Shown: positions 31,912 through 41,874 of the stretch, in pieces
How positions within the stretch are numbered: the first letter of the stretch is position 1
How the letters are laid out: the number at the start of each line of letters is the position of its first letter
Source: Incurvaria masculella
Taxonomy: Eukaryota; Arthropoda; Insecta; Lepidoptera; Incurvariidae
Assembly (NCBI GenBank): GCA_946894095.1
Contig: OX335660.1
Location: 749,001 to 813,000 of the forward strand
DNA: 64,000 nt
Reading direction: 5' to 3'
Program-made: the position numbers and the translations under genes
Notes under the pieces: model-generated
The model's database searches: none
The model's input: the letters and a program-made list of their open reading frames with translations, nothing else
Told to the model about the DNA's origin: nothing

Positions 31912-32632
31912 GTTCCTTTTCCATTCTCAGCATTAAATTTTCCGACATTCACAAATGGTCATTCAACTTACTGCAAGATAATGCCTTATTTTCAGATAGT
32001 TAAAGTCAGTCGTCAGTCAGTCAGCGTGTATGCGTACACTGCTGGACATACGCCACTCTAATTGTTCTCCAGTCCTCCGCCCTCAGCGCTAATTCACCTC
32101 ATTTAATTTTAATCATTCATAATAATTATGGTTACGTCGGGTTCGATTTTTCTCATTCCAAAAAAACTATAAAATAAAATTAATAAAAAATACAAATAAG
32201 TCAAAATATGTATTGAATAAATTTCGGACAAAACACTATCGGCGAAGTACATTTATCTCAAAACAACGAATTTATTTCCTTTTCGTCGCGCCTTTGTGTA
32301 GCCTCTCGCGAAGACTTCATGCGTTCGTGGCTGATGTATAATTCAGTATTGTTCTGATAGGTTTTGATATAGACGTCACAGTCGAGTGGAGCTTTATCGG
32401 GGGAGGGACCGGCTCGGACTCGAGGCGGGTCGCTCGGAAAATAATGAGGTTTGTAAGATGGGCCGACAGAACTCCTCTGATGTGACGTTTTCATTCTTGT
32501 TTAGTGTTTCGTAGGACGCACGTGAGTTGTGTTGCTCCAAGGGTTTGCCCATACAAAATAGCGATTAAATCACGTCAATTCATGGAGGATTGAACGAACC
32601 AAACCGAAACATGAGGACTATTGCATGTTTTT
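31912..32632. other. No recognised feature
   Basis: Contains a (GTCA)n-like run CAGTCGTCAGTCAGTCAG near 32008. A 78-codon minus frame (32258-32494) shows no known motif. Confidence 0.3.
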
Positions 32633-32635
32633 TTA

Positions 32636-32935
32636 AAGTAACTGAGCATGAATGGCTAGTAACCTTCTCTACAAGCACGGCTACATTAAACTGGATGGAA
32701 AACACGTGCAATTTTGTATTACCGCTTCGACCATCCTTTCATCCAATCCAATGGTACCAACACGGGCGGGCTTCAACTTATTAGTAAGGGGAGAAGGACC
32801 TACAGTTTTTCAGAGATTCTGAACAGCTCGTATTTGTGACGAAATGCACTTATCTAACTCAGAAAGACTGGGTCGGGGATTGAACCAATGACGTATGGGA
32901 AAAAACTTCCGCGCCCCTGAGCTACGAGCCCCTGT
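32636..32935 (-). mobile_element. tRNA-headed SINE, diverged
   Basis: The minus strand gives GGCTCGTAGCTCAGGGGCG (box A) and GGTTCAATCCCC (box B) spaced as in a tRNA, then the family body with internal deletions. Box A here is closer to a canonical tRNA than in other copies. Confidence 0.65.
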
Positions 32936-33154
32936 TTATTTAATGTAAAATAAAACATCTGAATTATTTTCGATAGGCCTTATATATGGCCTAATATTTA
33001 AATTAACTGTAAGTAATTTTTTTTTTTTTTAATGTATAACTACTGAAATCTGCGAGTGAATCAAATTGAAATGAATGAATGAAATGTTCATTCGAACCGG
33101 AAGCGATTCTTGCTAATTTTAGTTTATAGTTGTTTATTATTATCCGGAAAGTGT

Positions 33155-33430
33155 TAAAACCGGACAAGTGCGAGTCTAATTCGCGCACTGAGTGTTACAT
33201 GCAAATTTGTATTCTTTAGACATAGCACGCATAAAATTTTTTCATCGCATCTTTTTGGAACCTTGTTTCTTTACAGTTCCAATGGATCATAGAGCTAAGA
33301 ATATGATGTTAATTTCAGCTCAATGACGCCCTACTGAGAAAAAGGGTCTTCACAGACTGACAGACAGACAACGAAGCGATCCAATAAGTGTTCACTTTTA
33401 ATGTTGAGGAACGAACCCCCTAAATATTAA
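33155..33430 (+). mobile_element. Diverged MINE-2 relative
   Basis: Begins AAAACCGGACAAGTGCGAGT and has GACTGACAGACAGACAACG in place of the pure (GGAC)n array. The closing AGGAACGAACCCCCTAAA is a decayed GGAACCCTAAA end. Probably a sister subfamily. Confidence 0.55.
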
Positions 33431-33594
33431 AAAAAATATTATAATGCTAAAATCCATTTTAAACTAATTACGATCAAGTTATGAAAGCGCCGCGAACGCG
33501 CTTCATAAATTCCTAGCAGCTTGTACAGTCGGATCCGTACGCTCCCGCCTGCCCCTATACTAACGACAGAGGCTCATTAAGGCCGTAAGAGGCT

Positions 33595-33635
33595 CCAGGT
33601 CCCCGGGGACCTGGCGGGCGGAAGGCTCCGCCCTG
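33595..33635. repeat. Perfect 20-bp palindrome plus adjacent hairpin
   Basis: CCAGGTCCCCGGGGACCTGG (33595-33614) is perfectly self-complementary. It is followed at once by GGGCGGA AGGC TCCGCCC, a 7-bp hairpin. Both lie in a GC-rich block (33500-33655) of unknown role. Confidence 0.75.
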
Positions 33636-33659
33636 CGTTATTTTAACTGCCGCTTTAAC

Positions 33660-34010
33660 GATACAAGAACATGCACTCACCTGGTTGCTCGCGGTGCGAA
33701 TGGGAGGGAAGTTGCTTGTATGTGATGGTTTCGTATTTAGGGTGTGCTTAAGAGCTGGCTCCAGGCGTTAAGGAGATGGTGCTAGCCAAAACGCGATGTT
33801 TGTCGAAGGCCTTCAGTTGAACTAGCTAACAGTCTAAGAGCTGATTTTTTTCTCTTAAAAAGTTACGGACTCAAAGTCGAAACGATTTTTTTTAAATTGG
33901 CTTTCGTATTGTCTATACTTCAAATACGATAATTATGTTTGATTTGTAATTACTGAGACGGTTATGTTATGATTACATAACTGTTTTAAAACTTACGCAG
34001 AACATGACTA
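33660..34010. other. No recognised feature
   Basis: AT-rich unique sequence between the GC block and the next fold-back; no motifs recognised. Confidence 0.3.
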
Positions 34011-34011
34011 T

Positions 34012-34126
34012 AGTATTTCGTTTGAGGGCTTACCGCGCCAGGCACGTCCTCCTGAAGATGGAGCCCATGTGAGGCTCCAAAACGTCCTGCTCCTCATATG
34101 CGCGGTAAGCCGTCAAACTGAATATT
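34012..34126. repeat. Fold-back around hammerhead-like hairpin
   Basis: The arms at about 34012-34039 and 34099-34126 pair over GAGGGCTTACCGCGC with few mismatches. The centre holds CTGAAGA (34052-34058), a perfect GGAGCC/GGCTCC stem, then AAAACGTCC. The layout parallels the 94-139 motif, including one T after CTGANGA, but GAAAC is changed to AAAAC, which would be inactive in a hammerhead. Confidence 0.5.
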
Positions 34127-34129
34127 ATA

Positions 34130-35088
34130 TGATAACATTTATACCGAGGCACATTTTGGCGAGGTACTTGACCCTAGTATCTTGAGTTTAATCACTAGGA
34201 ATGAAAATTATGGAAAAAATATTTACATCATTTCTCTTGGATAATACAGCCTTCTGCAATGTTAAGTAAGTTTTACTAATGTACATAATATTATAAAAAA
34301 AAATTAGTCATATTTTTTAAGAATGCAGCCTGTGGTGCGCACTTAAGTCGTTGTGATCCGTGAGTGGTGGAACATAATAATGTTTAGCATGTTGCCAGCT
34401 CGGTTCTTAGTTAATTTTCCACGAAAATAAGATCGTTTTACATGCGTGAACAAAATACGAGTTGCTTCAGAAGCTGTTAAGCTACGTTCACAGGGAACTT
34501 CTCTTCTCTATCGAGCATTAAAAAAAATTTCGTTTTGGAAGCATGCGATTAGACATTTTACTAGCTAAACGATTGTACCTTCAGTGTAAGTTTCCTCTAA
34601 AACGTGCAGCGACCGACAGTTTTCAGGCGTTGTCTGCGGTGCCTACGTAAATAATAATTTAGTTTAGTAAACTGTTTCTAGCACTGCTGTTACTTAGGCA
34701 TTTGGTTCTAATCAGATACCGGTACCCGTACATTGGACTTCTGGTCAGGCAATCTATCTAAACTATCGAAACTAATTTTTCTTAATTAATATTTCAGTAT
34801 GCAACGCTATTGATGCAACTACTAATGCACGAAGGTTTGCATATCTTGTTGCAAATATTCGTACGCCACATTTCATATCTTCTGTCACATTCAAGTCTTA
34901 CTTTTATTTCGAAACTAGCATTTGCCTGCAGCTTCTTAAAGTCCGACTAAAATCCCGACTTCTCTAACATTTACCCCTGCTGAGAATAATCAAGCTATAA
35001 GTAAATGCAAACCGCATCGAAATCGGGTAAGATATTCTTGAGTTTAAAGCGGACGGAAAGAAAACCTAAGGTTGACCGACGGACAGAG
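34130..35088. other. No recognised feature
   Basis: AT-rich. The final 110 bp (34985-35090) resemble 24105-24185 and end in a short GGACGGA-like run, perhaps an eroded repeat. No coding signal. Confidence 0.3.
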
Positions 35089-35090
35089 TT

Positions 35091-35267
35091 ATTAGGGTTC
35101 CGTACCCAAAGGGTGCCAACGGAACCCTATTACTAAGCCTCTGTCCGTCCGTTCGTCTGTCACAGGGCTGTATCTCATGAACCGTAATAAGTAGACGGCT
35201 GAAGTTATCACAGAGTGTGTATTAATTTTGACGCTATAACAACAAATAGGTAAAATTCAAAAAATAT
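35091..35267 (-). mobile_element. MINE-2-like MITE, truncated
   Basis: The AGGGTTCCGTACCC end and a short CCGT array are intact. Sequence departs from the family after AACAAATAGGTAAAATTC, so the CCGGTTTTT terminus is missing. Confidence 0.75.
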
Positions 35268-35404
35268 GCCAGTTTTATAAGAGACAAGCGGACCTGGTAG
35301 GCAAACATTGTCCTGCCACAGACCTCGACAACAGCGCCCACCTTCCGGGTCCAATTATAACGAAGAATCATCCACCCTATAAGTATGGCGTGGCAATGTG
35401 GTGT

Positions 35405-35590
35405 GTTGATGTTCAGCGCTGTATATGGCTCACGCCAGGACCTCACAAAAAAGTTGCCAGGCGACACCCCTGGGTTGTCCTCGCAGGCCCTGTGAATTTC
35501 ACAGGAGCTGTGAAAGCCATACCGGCCGGCCAGGTTTCTTCACATCATATTTGAAGGACCCCAGGTTGTACTTTGCATTCTTAATCTTTT
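35405..35590 (-). pseudogene. LINE C-terminal/3' fragment
   Basis: The reverse complement contains AACCTGGGGTCCTTCAAATA followed by GAAGAAACCTGGCCGGCCGG, matching the block after LP..VFP at 19170-19215. The open frame is broken. It is a remnant of the same CR1-like family, head toward the next LINE. Confidence 0.55.
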
Positions 35591-35699
35591 TTTTTTCTTT
35601 AATTTTGAGCATACTTGCGGCGTAAGTACGTGTAAATGTTGCAATACGAAAACTGTTGAACGCCTAGTACCCCGTCTGATCATGCTGATAGACTAGCTA

Positions 35700-36335
35700 A
35701 AGCATATTCTAATTCTTGACACTCTTTCTAGCCGCAGATTTATGCTGGATATGACTTTCCTATACAAGCTCGCTAATAACCTTATTGACTGTCCCAATCT
35801 AGTAACTGAGCTGAACTTTACAGTACCACGCACCAATTCAAGAACACATAGTAGAATCTTCCAAGTTCCCAGAACGTACACCAATTTAGGTTGGCATGCA
35901 ACTCTTCCTAGAATAATGAAAGATTTTAATGAACTCACACATAACACAGATGTGGACATATTTCAAGACCAAATAAGTAGTGTTAAGCGTTGTGCATTGA
36001 CTTACAAGGCATTACTGTGAATCATTAAATCATTAAATCTCAACCGTCATTCAACTGCTGTTCAACTGTCATTATTTTTCCTTTACTTTGGTTTTTTTAC
36101 TTTTGTTGTTATATTGTAGACTCTCTCATTTATGATGTTTTCAACTTATTATATATTTTTTTATTAAATATGTTTAAATTGTGCACTCGGTGTTAGACAC
36201 TGTTCTGAAATGTTGTGTTCGCCTATAATTGGTATGTACACCAGGAATGTGCCCCCCACTATGTTTGCTATTATATAAAGTTTTCGTGTGTACACTGTTG
36301 GCGTACCTTTTGTAAAATAAATAAATAAATAATTT
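35700..36335 (+). pseudogene. CR1-like LINE 3' end with readable C-terminus
   Basis: From 35715 the frame reads LDTLSSRRFMLDMTFLYKLA then NNLIDCPNLV and, later, VPRTYTNLGW and MKDFNEL, ending at a stop at 36018-36020. The LR.R...D..FLYKL..G.IDCP signature is the C-terminal region of CR1-type reverse transcriptases. A 300-bp 3' UTR ends GTACACTGTTGGCGTACC and (AATAAAT)n near 36335. The 5' end is truncated, so no endonuclease or RT catalytic core remains. Confidence 0.7.
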
Positions 36336-36339
36336 AAAC

Positions 36340-37130
36340 ATGTATAAATTCGGCCTTTGTTTTGATAAGCACACTGTTCAGCTACCTCCCTGTTTATTGC
36401 CCCTTGAGCCGTAAGTTTTATTTCTTAAATGTTGATATCTCTCTAACTAACGATCTTTCCTAATAACCAACTTCTGTACGTGAAATAACACTTTGAAAAT
36501 ATTTTCTTGCTCTTTTTCCTCTGCGGGAATCTTATTAGTTGGGTGTGAAATGCATGCGATGTGCATAATTCAAGCGGTGGCCTCCGCGGGAAGGTGCTCG
36601 CAATTTATCACCCGCATGCAGCCTATTTACATAATGTGGAAATCTCTGTTAGAAATGGTGGTGAAGTTCAGAATGTAGGTGCATAGGTCGCTTCAATACA
36701 GCGGAATGTAATGCCAATTAAAAATAAACAACTGTGTAAGCAGCTCATTTTTATTTTTCCTAAAATTAAGTATAACTTATTTCAAAATAATGACGAACAA
36801 CAACTTTACTGTGGTAGATTCATGACCTAGTTATATTTGAGATTAACGGAAAGTCACTTGAGTTCTAGTTTATTCAAATCGATAAATGCATAAACATTTC
36901 AAAAAAAGAATGCGAATCATACTCTATTGTGTGCGACTAAAGCTCATTTCCCTTGCGCGCGGGTTTCGAGTCGTGCGAGGCAGGTAGAAAACGGAACTAG
37001 GGCTGCCTAGGACGCGAGAAAGAAAAATGGGATAATTGCTAAATTATATCATAGAGTTAAACAAGCCCTTGTTTACTCTGTGATTATATGAGCAATAAGG
37101 TTAAAATTCGAAACTGTTCGAATTTTATAA
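36340..37130. other. No gene; possible conserved non-coding block
   Basis: 36540-36650 is locally GC-rich and low in repeats (GCCTCCGCGGGAAGGTGCTC). This could be a regulatory element, but there is no direct evidence. The rest is AT-rich. Confidence 0.3.
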
Positions 37131-37134
37131 GAAG

Positions 37135-37140
37135 TTTATT
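37135..37140 (-). terminator. Poly(A) signal AATAAA of the THAP gene
   Basis: AATAAA on the minus strand, 56 bases beyond the stop codon of the THAP frame. Its position supports a short 3' UTR and a complete gene end. Confidence 0.6.
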
Positions 37141-37195
37141 CGCATCGCGTCAAGTTGAGTCAATAGAAAGAAAAACGCCGATAGTCCAATTATGA

Positions 37196-38211
37196 TTATT
37201 TGGTCTTCGACGTGTTTGGCGTCGGCGACCGCGACGGTGCGCTGGTGGCGGCGGCTTGGCCTAGGCATCGTCGCCTCGATGGCGAAATGTGAATATTCTT
37301 CAAAAGCCTTCTTTTTCTTAGGTTCCGGTCAGATAACGCTTTCATTGTCTGGGTTTCCTTGACCGACGTCGTTATCTGTGTTTGAGTCCCCACAGAAGCG
37401 GTCGTTATTTCCGGAATACCTTGAGAAGCATTTGTTTGTTTGGATGGTATATCTGTGTGTGAGTGAAATGTCATTTTTGAATGTTTTAAAAGCAAACCTC
37501 CCTTTGGTACCGCACTTTTTTCAAGGCGGCGGGTAATCGTGCTTGTGATTTCAGATTCATCAAAATGTGCAGCACAGACGTAGTAGCTATTTTTCGTTTT
37601 GTTTGCTTTTGCTAATAAATCTTTTCTACCGATTGCGGTTAACCATTCTCTGCGTCTGAAAAAAAATTAAAAACCACGTTTAGCCAATCCATGTTGCCGA
37701 TTACGAAAATCGCAAATCGTCGCGAACCGCCCGTTTTCAAAACATTATGATCAAAAGGAAGACATCTTAAAACGTCAAAAAGCTATAAAAACAAGTTCAG
37801 ACGTATGATGACAATTGATTCGACCCACTTACCAAAAATAATAATGGTAATAAAAATAAATTAACCATCTCACCGCTTACAGCATTCAGTTATTTTCTCT
37901 AACTTTATCTTCTATAACACGTTTTTTCTACATTTAAATGCTGCGTTGTTTCTATAAATAATTGCTTATCGAATACAGCTCTACGTTTAAGTTCGGTTAG
38001 TTGCAAGACATGACTTAGAGATTATTTCGCCCAAATGTGAAAGTAATGTACAAATGAGTAAGTATGCATATTATAAGCTGACTTACCTTTCAATTTCATT
38101 GGGGACTGTGAAAATTGCCAGGTCTGGTGTTGCTCTGTTCGAATTCATACATCCAAACGCCGCACAATATTTACTGCCGTAGCCGGGGCCTCGCTTCTTG
38201 CCGGTATCCAT
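37196..38211 (-). CDS. THAP-domain zinc-finger protein, two exons
   Basis: Exon 1 is 38211-38087 and exon 2 is 37655-37196. The 431-bp intron has GTAAGT and a TTTTTTTTCAG acceptor. The joined frame is 194 aa, starting at ATG 38211 and ending TAA 37196. The N-terminal ~95 residues are a THAP domain: C16-x4-C21-x47-C69-x2-H72 zinc ligands, a Pro at 37, W46 in REWLTAIGRKD, YYVCAAHF, and AVP at 90-92 near the domain end. This is a C2CH DNA-binding module shared by cell regulators and P-element-type transposases. The remaining ~95 residues are low-complexity, Thr/Gln-rich then basic (NLRKRRLLKN, SRRRC) and Ser/Pro-rich, suiting nuclear localisation. There is no transposase domain, so it is a stand-alone THAP protein or the surviving end of a domesticated transposon gene. 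The role is probably sequence-specific DNA binding; targets are unknown. The poly(A) signal and CpG promoter suggest it is expressed. Confidence 0.8.
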
Positions 38212-38402
38212 TATTTCACCGCGCGCGCTACTCGGCCCGCACGTGGCAATCAACTAACCGGTGCCCCTCGAAGGTGCGTCTCCGCTGTAGGTACGGGCGC
38301 GGGGAGTGACGCGCCTTCCGCGGTGGGTCGCCGCCATTTTACAATGGCGACGCGCGGCAGTGGCGCTCCTGTCGGCGGCGAAGAGAACTAAATCCGTTCG
38401 TA
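38212..38402 (-). promoter_or_regulatory. CpG-rich promoter of the THAP gene
   Basis: GC-rich block directly upstream of the start codon. On the minus strand AAAATGGCGGC (38330-38340) matches a YY1/Pho-type site common at TATA-less start sites. A paired CGCCATT...AATGGCG forms a small inverted repeat. No TATA box. Transcription probably starts near 38340 (inferred). Confidence 0.5.
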
Positions 38403-38460
38403 CATAGCCTGCTGTATTGTTTTTCGTTTGTGTGTGTGTTAACACACACACAAACGAAAC
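38403..38460 (+). mobile_element. Solo terminal arm with perfect palindrome
   Basis: CATAGCCTGCTGTATTGTTT matches the terminal repeat of the element at 60749-60986. It runs into a 38-bp perfect palindrome (about 38421-38458) made of TTTCGTTTGTGTGTGTGTT and its inverse. No opposite end was found to the right, so this is a remnant or a terminal fragment. It borders the THAP promoter. Confidence 0.55.
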
Positions 38461-38870
38461 CCATAAACACTAAATATTTTAAATTTTTTTTTTCGATTTT
38501 ACGCTTTGATTATTATGTTTTAGTTCCGTAAATATCCTTAATCTAACGTTGAGTTTAATTAAATAATCACCATGAAGGCTGTCGAGTGCCGCCGGCGCGG
38601 CGCCGTCGTCGTTTCCGCGCGCCGGCGGCGGTTGAGATAGGTGGGTAGGTAGGTACCCGCTGTGTATCGTGTTGGGGGGCTCACTAGCGTGTATCCGCGT
38701 TTTTCACTATAATATAAATATTGCAGTAGCTAGTTGCAATATTTCGGTAGACCCGCCGCCGCTGCGCGCCGGTGTGATGCGTCGCGAATGCAACAGGTTA
38801 TATGCTGAAAGAACCATACATCATATTTGTCATGAGTAAGCTGCAATTGTCGTGATGTAATATCGCGGTG
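38461..38870 (+). other. Region with a short GC-rich open frame
   Basis: An ATG in fair context at 38572 opens 22 codons, Arg-rich, to a TAG at 38638-38640. Its first 23 bases recur at 12355 with one change. GT-rich GGTGGGTAGGTAGG follows. This might be a first exon of a divergent transcript sharing the THAP promoter region; low confidence. Confidence 0.25.
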
Positions 38871-38874
38871 GAAA

Positions 38875-38950
38875 TAACTTTTTTGCATAGATATCAGCGG
38901 AGTTTCTTCCCAGTTCTTCTTCGTTGTGATTATTTAACTGGCTTAGGGTC
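38875..38950 (+). mobile_element. LINE 3' region fragment
   Basis: ATCAGCGGAGTTTCTTCCCA and GTTCTTCTTCGTTGTG match 40998-41035, part of the CATCC-tail retroelement. Only this internal piece is preserved. Confidence 0.4.
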
Positions 38951-39074
38951 TTTTTCACCTACTGCTGATAAGCTTAGTCGCCACATGTTAAGGGCCTTGC
39001 TGAGCAGCTTGCAATCAATAACAGTACAAGATAATCAGCACGTTAGCAATAAAGGCCCTTTAAGTGTCAATTAA

Positions 39075-39690
39075 AATAAATCGGCAGTTGGTGCAAACCA
39101 GGCTTAGTGTTTAAATTAACACCTTATCAATGTGAACGCAATTTGTTGTTAACACCCTTTTTTTGACAGTTAACGTTAACGTAAAGCGTTTACTATGTCT
39201 GCTAATTTCATCATTTAAACATATTACTGTCTCGATATTCTATATACACTTTTCGCTTCAAATATGTCCATGAATATCTAGTTAAAGTTTGGACCATACC
39301 TCCGTCGACACCCGTATAACACGTAATCAAAGATAGCATTTGAACTCCAGCGTAAAACGAACACAAAACACCCTTTTAATAGTCAGTTCCCATCGTAAAT
39401 AACGTAATTATATACACAGCATTTAGGAGTTAATAACTGTTCAAACACAGCTCACAGAGATTTATAGTGGGATAACCAAAATGATATAATGAAACGTGTC
39501 TTTTATTTGTTTATTTTTATGTTCGCCCGACAAAAGATTATGTTAGGTAGGGGTTGATTGTAAAGACCTCATGACTGGTTAAAAGTTTTATCGTTTTGAA
39601 TAACAAATAGTAATTATCGTTATTGTGTAGTGAACGTTGTTACTTTATTTATTAGTAATCAAAGTTGAAAATAATAATTTGTAAATGTAG
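39075..39690. other. No recognised feature
   Basis: AT-rich DNA without open frames over 60 codons or repeats shared with the rest of the window. Confidence 0.3.
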
Positions 39691-39693
39691 TTT

Positions 39694-39967
39694 CCTGGTT
39701 GAGGCTGGCCGAGGCTCGGATTCCGCGTAAAACTGTAGGTTCCTTTATTACTTGGTGGTAGGATTAATCCCGACAGGGTTCGTACGAGCGCATTTAAAGA
39801 AAGATGGGCGAAGCGGCATTGAAAATTGACCGTGTTTTTTCATCAAGTTAAACGTACTGTAGCAATATAAGGAAGACCTAGCATGGAACCTAGTTACCAT
39901 GTGGTATGTTCGGTTAATACCGTGACAGTGGGTGTGGTATCAACCATCTATATCCAGTTTCAGAAAA
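39694..39967 (+). mobile_element. SINE of the 5S-headed type, 5' truncated
   Basis: Starts GTTGAGGCTGGCCGAGGCTC, the segment that immediately follows the 5S-like head in the 58991 copy, then the body with TTGGTGGTAGGATTAATCCC to CAGAAAAACC. The 5S boxes themselves are missing. Confidence 0.65.
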
Positions 39968-40003
39968 ACCTTTTTCCATTGAATTGATTATATTTATAAT
40001 ATT

Positions 40004-40549
40004 AAAAAACCGGCCAAGTGCGAGTCGGACTCGTACACGAAGGGTTTCGTGCAATCGTACAAGATTTAACACAAAAATCGGGTTTTTTAAATGGTAATAA
40101 TTAAAGGGTAATAATTTTTATTATTTTTAAATTTTACCGGTTTATTTGTTGTCATATCGGCAAAATAAATATATACTCTGTGAAAATTTTAGCTCAATTA
40201 AATTCAATTCAATGCCACACAATGTGGCGTTTATTTCGCAGATATATAATTATATTAGCAAAATACACGTTGATAGGTACGCGCGAAACCCTGAGGTTTG
40301 TCTCCGCGTGACACTTCGCTTTATTCTAGCATAAGAGAACACGGCATGAAATGCATATTGAGTTAAAAATTAAATAGATAAATTAAACCGAACAGTAGGT
40401 ACACACATACCATACCATACAGCTACCTAACTATTACGGTTCATGAGATACAGCCCTGTGACAGACGGACGGACGGACGGACAGACAGACAGACAGCGGA
40501 GGATAGAATAGGGTTCCGTTGGCAGCCTTTGGGTACGGTACCTTAAAAA
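40004..40549 (+). mobile_element. MINE-2-like MITE carrying a LINE tail
   Basis: Begins AAAAAACCGGCCAAGTGCGA and ends TACGGTACCTTAAAAAC, with (GGAC)n and (AGAC)n near 40464-40497. Normal sequence runs to ATTTTAGCT and restarts at AGCTACCTAACTATTACGG after a 226-bp insert. Confidence 0.8.
40195..40420 (-). mobile_element. Retroelement 3' end inserted in MINE-2
   Basis: Flanked by AGCT (40191-40194 and 40421-40424). The minus strand ends GGCATTGAATTGAATTTAAT, an (ATTGA)n tail preceded by AATAAACGCCACATTGTG. It inserted after the MITE. Confidence 0.65.
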
Positions 40550-40995
40550 CGTAAATATCATCATAACACACTTCCTCTGGTTCTAGTCCAGGCACACATC
40601 TCTTCATACATAATCTTCGATTCGGCATGTGAAAGAACTTCACCAACCTGGTCATGGTACCCACTTCCAGGCCGCCTGGAAGGATGTATAGTGAAGATAA
40701 TTGAGAAGGTCGTGCCCAGATGGTTTGATCATTCGGAGTGAAGAAAGGCAAGGAATCCACTTAGCAGATTCTGGCTTAGTCTTTCTTCACCTGAACCCTC
40801 CTCGGCGCACAAAGCCAGTCCACAGCTAATACCGCCATCCGCCATCGATCGGAGTTGTTCCCTTCTCAAACGTAAACTTGGCACGTTCGTCTCTTCGAAG
40901 AGCTCAATTAATTATTTAGTAACGGCTCTCGCCTTCCCAGTTCATTAGCTTGTGAGGTCACGTTGTTCACAGAGGTTGACGTTGAAAAAAAAAAA
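40550..40995. other. No recognised feature
   Basis: A minus-strand frame of 108 codons (40434-40760) begins in the MITE and has no confident similarity. It could be old retroelement coding sequence. Confidence 0.25.
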
Positions 40996-40997
40996 AC

Positions 40998-41125
40998 AGC
41001 GGAGTTTCTTTCCAGTTCTTCTTCGCTGTGTTTTGTTTTGCTGAACTGGCCAATGCTAAAATATGACAAATCCGAGTGCAGTGTACTGTCTATGGATGAT
41101 GAATAAACAATACAATACAAAAGAG
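40998..41125 (+). mobile_element. LINE 3' end (CATCC-type tail), forward copy
   Basis: CAGCGGAGTTTCTTTCCAG, GAACTGGCCAATGCTAAAAT, AGTGTACTGTCTATGG and a terminal ATGAATAAACAATACAATAC. It is the best-preserved forward copy of this terminus. Confidence 0.6.
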
Positions 41126-41200
41126 CAATCTCTTTCTTTTTCATTAATAATACGTAAGCCCATAGTATATTTGGTATTTGACCACAAGTCCATCCTCGGG

Positions 41201-41735
41201 CTAGGGCCGGACTTAGAGGTGTGGAGACCCTAGGGCCACCAAGGGTGGGGCCCCTAATTATCTTTTAAACAGGTTAAAATAATATTTCTCTTTCAAATGT
41301 TTCTATCATCAAGCAAGCAAGACAAATCAAATATTTTCAAAAAACATATTTTTTCAATTATATAAGAGAATTAACTTATGCACACATTTATAATACATAT
41401 TATTTATGCTTATGCTACCCCCAAAAACAATTTCCATTTATTACCATTACCATTACGTTCAAACAAGAACATCAAATCAATAATGAAGAAAAATAAAAAA
41501 AGAGTAATACATATTCAATTATCTCTCTTGACCCGACATTATATTAGATAAGTAAAAATTATATAGTATAACTATTTACTTAAAACTGAACAAAATTTAC
41601 TATAAAAAGGATTGCCAGAGGAATGCATATTTGGGTTTATGAAACTTTTTTGAATAAGTACTATTTATGTGGGGAGCCCTCTTTTGTGGAGGCCCCGGGC
41701 AGGTGCCCCGGCTGCCCTCCCTTAATCCGGCGCTG
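41201..41735. mobile_element. hAT-like MITE (GCCGGAYTWAG ends)
   Basis: The left end CTAGGGCCGGACTTAGAGG and right end CTTAATCCGGCGCTG are imperfect inverses of the CAGNGCCGGATTAAG type typical of hAT elements. GGGGCCCC-rich subterminal regions lie at both ends. The AT-rich centre has no open frame. A TSD was not resolved. It lies against a LINE fragment on its right. Confidence 0.55.
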
Positions 41736-41870
41736 ACTTCAAACGTGGTGTAAAACCTGGCCGGCCGGCATAGTTTCGAAGTCCCTATGAAACTTCTAAA
41801 GGCCATGGGCGTCACCGGGACCAATTTGGAGGACCTGCCGTACGCCGTTTATCGCGCTATCATTCGATTC
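41736..41870 (+). mobile_element. LINE 3' region fragment
   Basis: ACTTCAAACGTGGTGTAAAA then CCTGGCCGGCCGGCATAG matches the LINE segment at 19165-19220, and GACCTGCCGTACGCCGTTTA its downstream part. It is truncated on the left where the hAT-like MITE ends. Confidence 0.5.
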
Positions 41871-41874
41871 GTCC

